In this document: positions 5,427-5,776 of the stretch, one piece after another
Numbering within the stretch: the first letter of the stretch is position 1
How the letters are laid out: each line of letters starts with the position of its first letter
Assembly (NCBI GenBank): GCA_036004405.1
Contig: DASYRM010000186.1
Span: forward strand, 1 to 5,776
Source: DASYRM01 sp036004405
GTDB lineage: Bacteria > Acidobacteriota > Vicinamibacteria > Vicinamibacterales > UBA2999
DNA: 5,776 bases
Direction of reading: 5' to 3'
The notes under the pieces: model-generated
What the model was told of the DNA's origin: nothing
The model's database searches: none
What the model saw: the letters and a program-made list of their open reading frames with translations, nothing else
Translations under genes and position numbers: made by a program

Positions 5427-5451
5427 GCGGGCCGGTGATGAGCCGGCCCGC
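5427..5451 (+). repeat. Second copy of the 25-nt hairpin (first at 969-993)
   Basis: Arms GCGGGCCGG and CCGGCCCGC around loop TGATGAG match the copy at 969-993 in 24 of 25 bases and in the same orientation; the only change is in the loop. It starts 2 nt from the tRNA fragment and is followed by AGTCATTTCG. It could serve as the terminator of the Crp-type regulator gene (stop at 5359) or be a member of a dispersed REP-like family. Confidence 0.65.
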
Positions 5452-5464
5452 AGTCATTTCGCCC

Positions 5465-5595
5465 ACTTGCGCGTAAGTCCCGACTGCGCTGCACGCTTCC
5501 TGCACGCGAACTGAACCGCTTGGCGATCGTCTCGGCGCGATGAAGGACTCAGGGCGCGGTGGATTCGACGTCGGTCAGCGCAAATCAGCGCAAGT
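5465..5595. repeat. Cluster of short related repeats beside the tRNA scar
   Basis: Four octamers of the type GCGYAARY occur: ACTTGCGC at 5465-5472 (inverted GCGCAAGT), GCGTAAGT 5471-5478, GCGCAAAT 5578-5585 and GCGCAAGT 5588-5595. The last two sit in a 10-bp tandem repeat TCAGCGCAAR (5575-5584, 5585-5594). In between, CTGCACGC is directly repeated at 5489-5496 and 5500-5507. Clustered direct repeats next to a core site resemble integrase arm sites, but each is short and may be chance. Confidence 0.3.
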
Positions 5596-5726
5596 CACTG
5601 CCGACAGATGTCGCACAGATGCCCCGGCGCCCGGCCGCCACAGGCGCAGCACAGGCTGCTCGGAACGGGCGATACGTCACCGCAGAAGTGCCCACAACGG
5701 AGAAGCGTCGCGATTGCCTTGCTTAG
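5595..5726 (-). pseudogene. Cys-rich zinc-ribbon-like reading frame without a start (remnant)
   Basis: The minus-strand frame between an in-frame TAA (5729-5727) and the TGA at 5597-5595 reads 43 residues with seven Cys and two His in the last 34: RCGHFCGDV, then LCCACGG, then GHLCDICRQ at the end. The two final CxxC knuckles spaced by 8 residues look like a zinc ribbon or a treble-clef half. There is no ATG, GTG or TTG after the upstream stop; beyond the stop the same frame continues open to the window edge (VIVGRAGKVS). Either the 5' end was lost by a nonsense or frameshift change, or the frame is chance. It is the only coding-like signal in the last 300 bases. Confidence 0.33.
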
Positions 5727-5776
5727 TTAGCTCACTTTGCCCGCGCGTCCCACAATTACTGTGCTACCAAGCCACC

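Noticed and set aside
5317..5505. 62-residue minus-strand open frame through the tRNA fragment
   Set aside because: Its middle (SRSRVQLPPPAP) is translated tRNA sequence, a common false gene call.
5425..5776. Possible 5' half of the split tRNA (intron-type arrangement) further right
   Set aside because: No D-arm or GCCGGGG acceptor strand found in this stretch on the minus strand; the sequence beyond the window would be needed.
1..5776. CRISPR array, rRNA, insertion sequence or complete tRNA
   Set aside because: No regularly spaced long repeats, no transposase motifs, no rRNA signatures and no complete cloverleaf were seen.

Overview
The window is a GC-rich (visibly well above 60%) bacterial chromosomal segment. 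Four genes encode signal peptides with lipoboxes and a fifth encodes an ordinary Sec signal, so a didermic (Gram-negative type) cell is likely. The gene style resembles soil Rokubacteria/Methylomirabilota or deltaproteobacterial metagenome contigs, but that is an impression, not a proof.

Layout. (1) Positions 2-649 (+) hold the end of a hybrid sensor histidine kinase: the last part of the ATPase domain, an Ala/Pro linker and a receiver domain. (2) Positions 715-957 (+) encode an 80-residue Tyr-rich small lipoprotein, followed by a strong stem-loop (964-999). (3) Positions 1190-3668 (+) form a tight operon of three lipoproteins: an unrecognised 252-residue lipoprotein, an M48 metalloprotease with C-terminal TPR repeats, and a 191-residue lipoprotein. 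Their joints overlap by 4 and 10 nt. (4) The operon meets, with a 4-bp gap between stop codons, a minus-strand gene (3673-4212) for a secreted TPR protein. Its mature N-terminus is a run of 19 glycines, and its coding strand holds a very regular G-quadruplex motif. (5) Minus-strand 4301-4528 encodes a 75-residue protein of two identical-spacing CxxC...HxxC zinc units, LIM-like in layout. (6) Divergent from it, 4661-5359 (+) encodes a Crp/Fnr-type regulator. Its promoter and start codon carry two perfect dyads, and its transcript looks leaderless. (7) Positions 5360-5776 have no intact gene. They hold the 3' half of a tRNA-Thr(CGU) gene cut at the anticodon loop, a second near-identical copy of the 964-999 hairpin core, clustered short repeats, and a Cys-rich reading-frame remnant.

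How the parts fit. The three co-translated lipoproteins plus the facing TPR protein suggest an envelope-protein quality-control or assembly function. The Crp-type regulator probably controls itself and perhaps the divergent zinc protein. The right edge looks like the boundary of an integrated element, with the tRNA fragment as the attachment-site scar; the element itself would lie to the right, outside the window. I did not find a complete, self-evident new multi-gene system. The strongest leads are the tRNA junction with its duplicated hairpin, the dyads at the regulator start, the LIM-like mini-protein and the poly-Gly/G-quadruplex gene.
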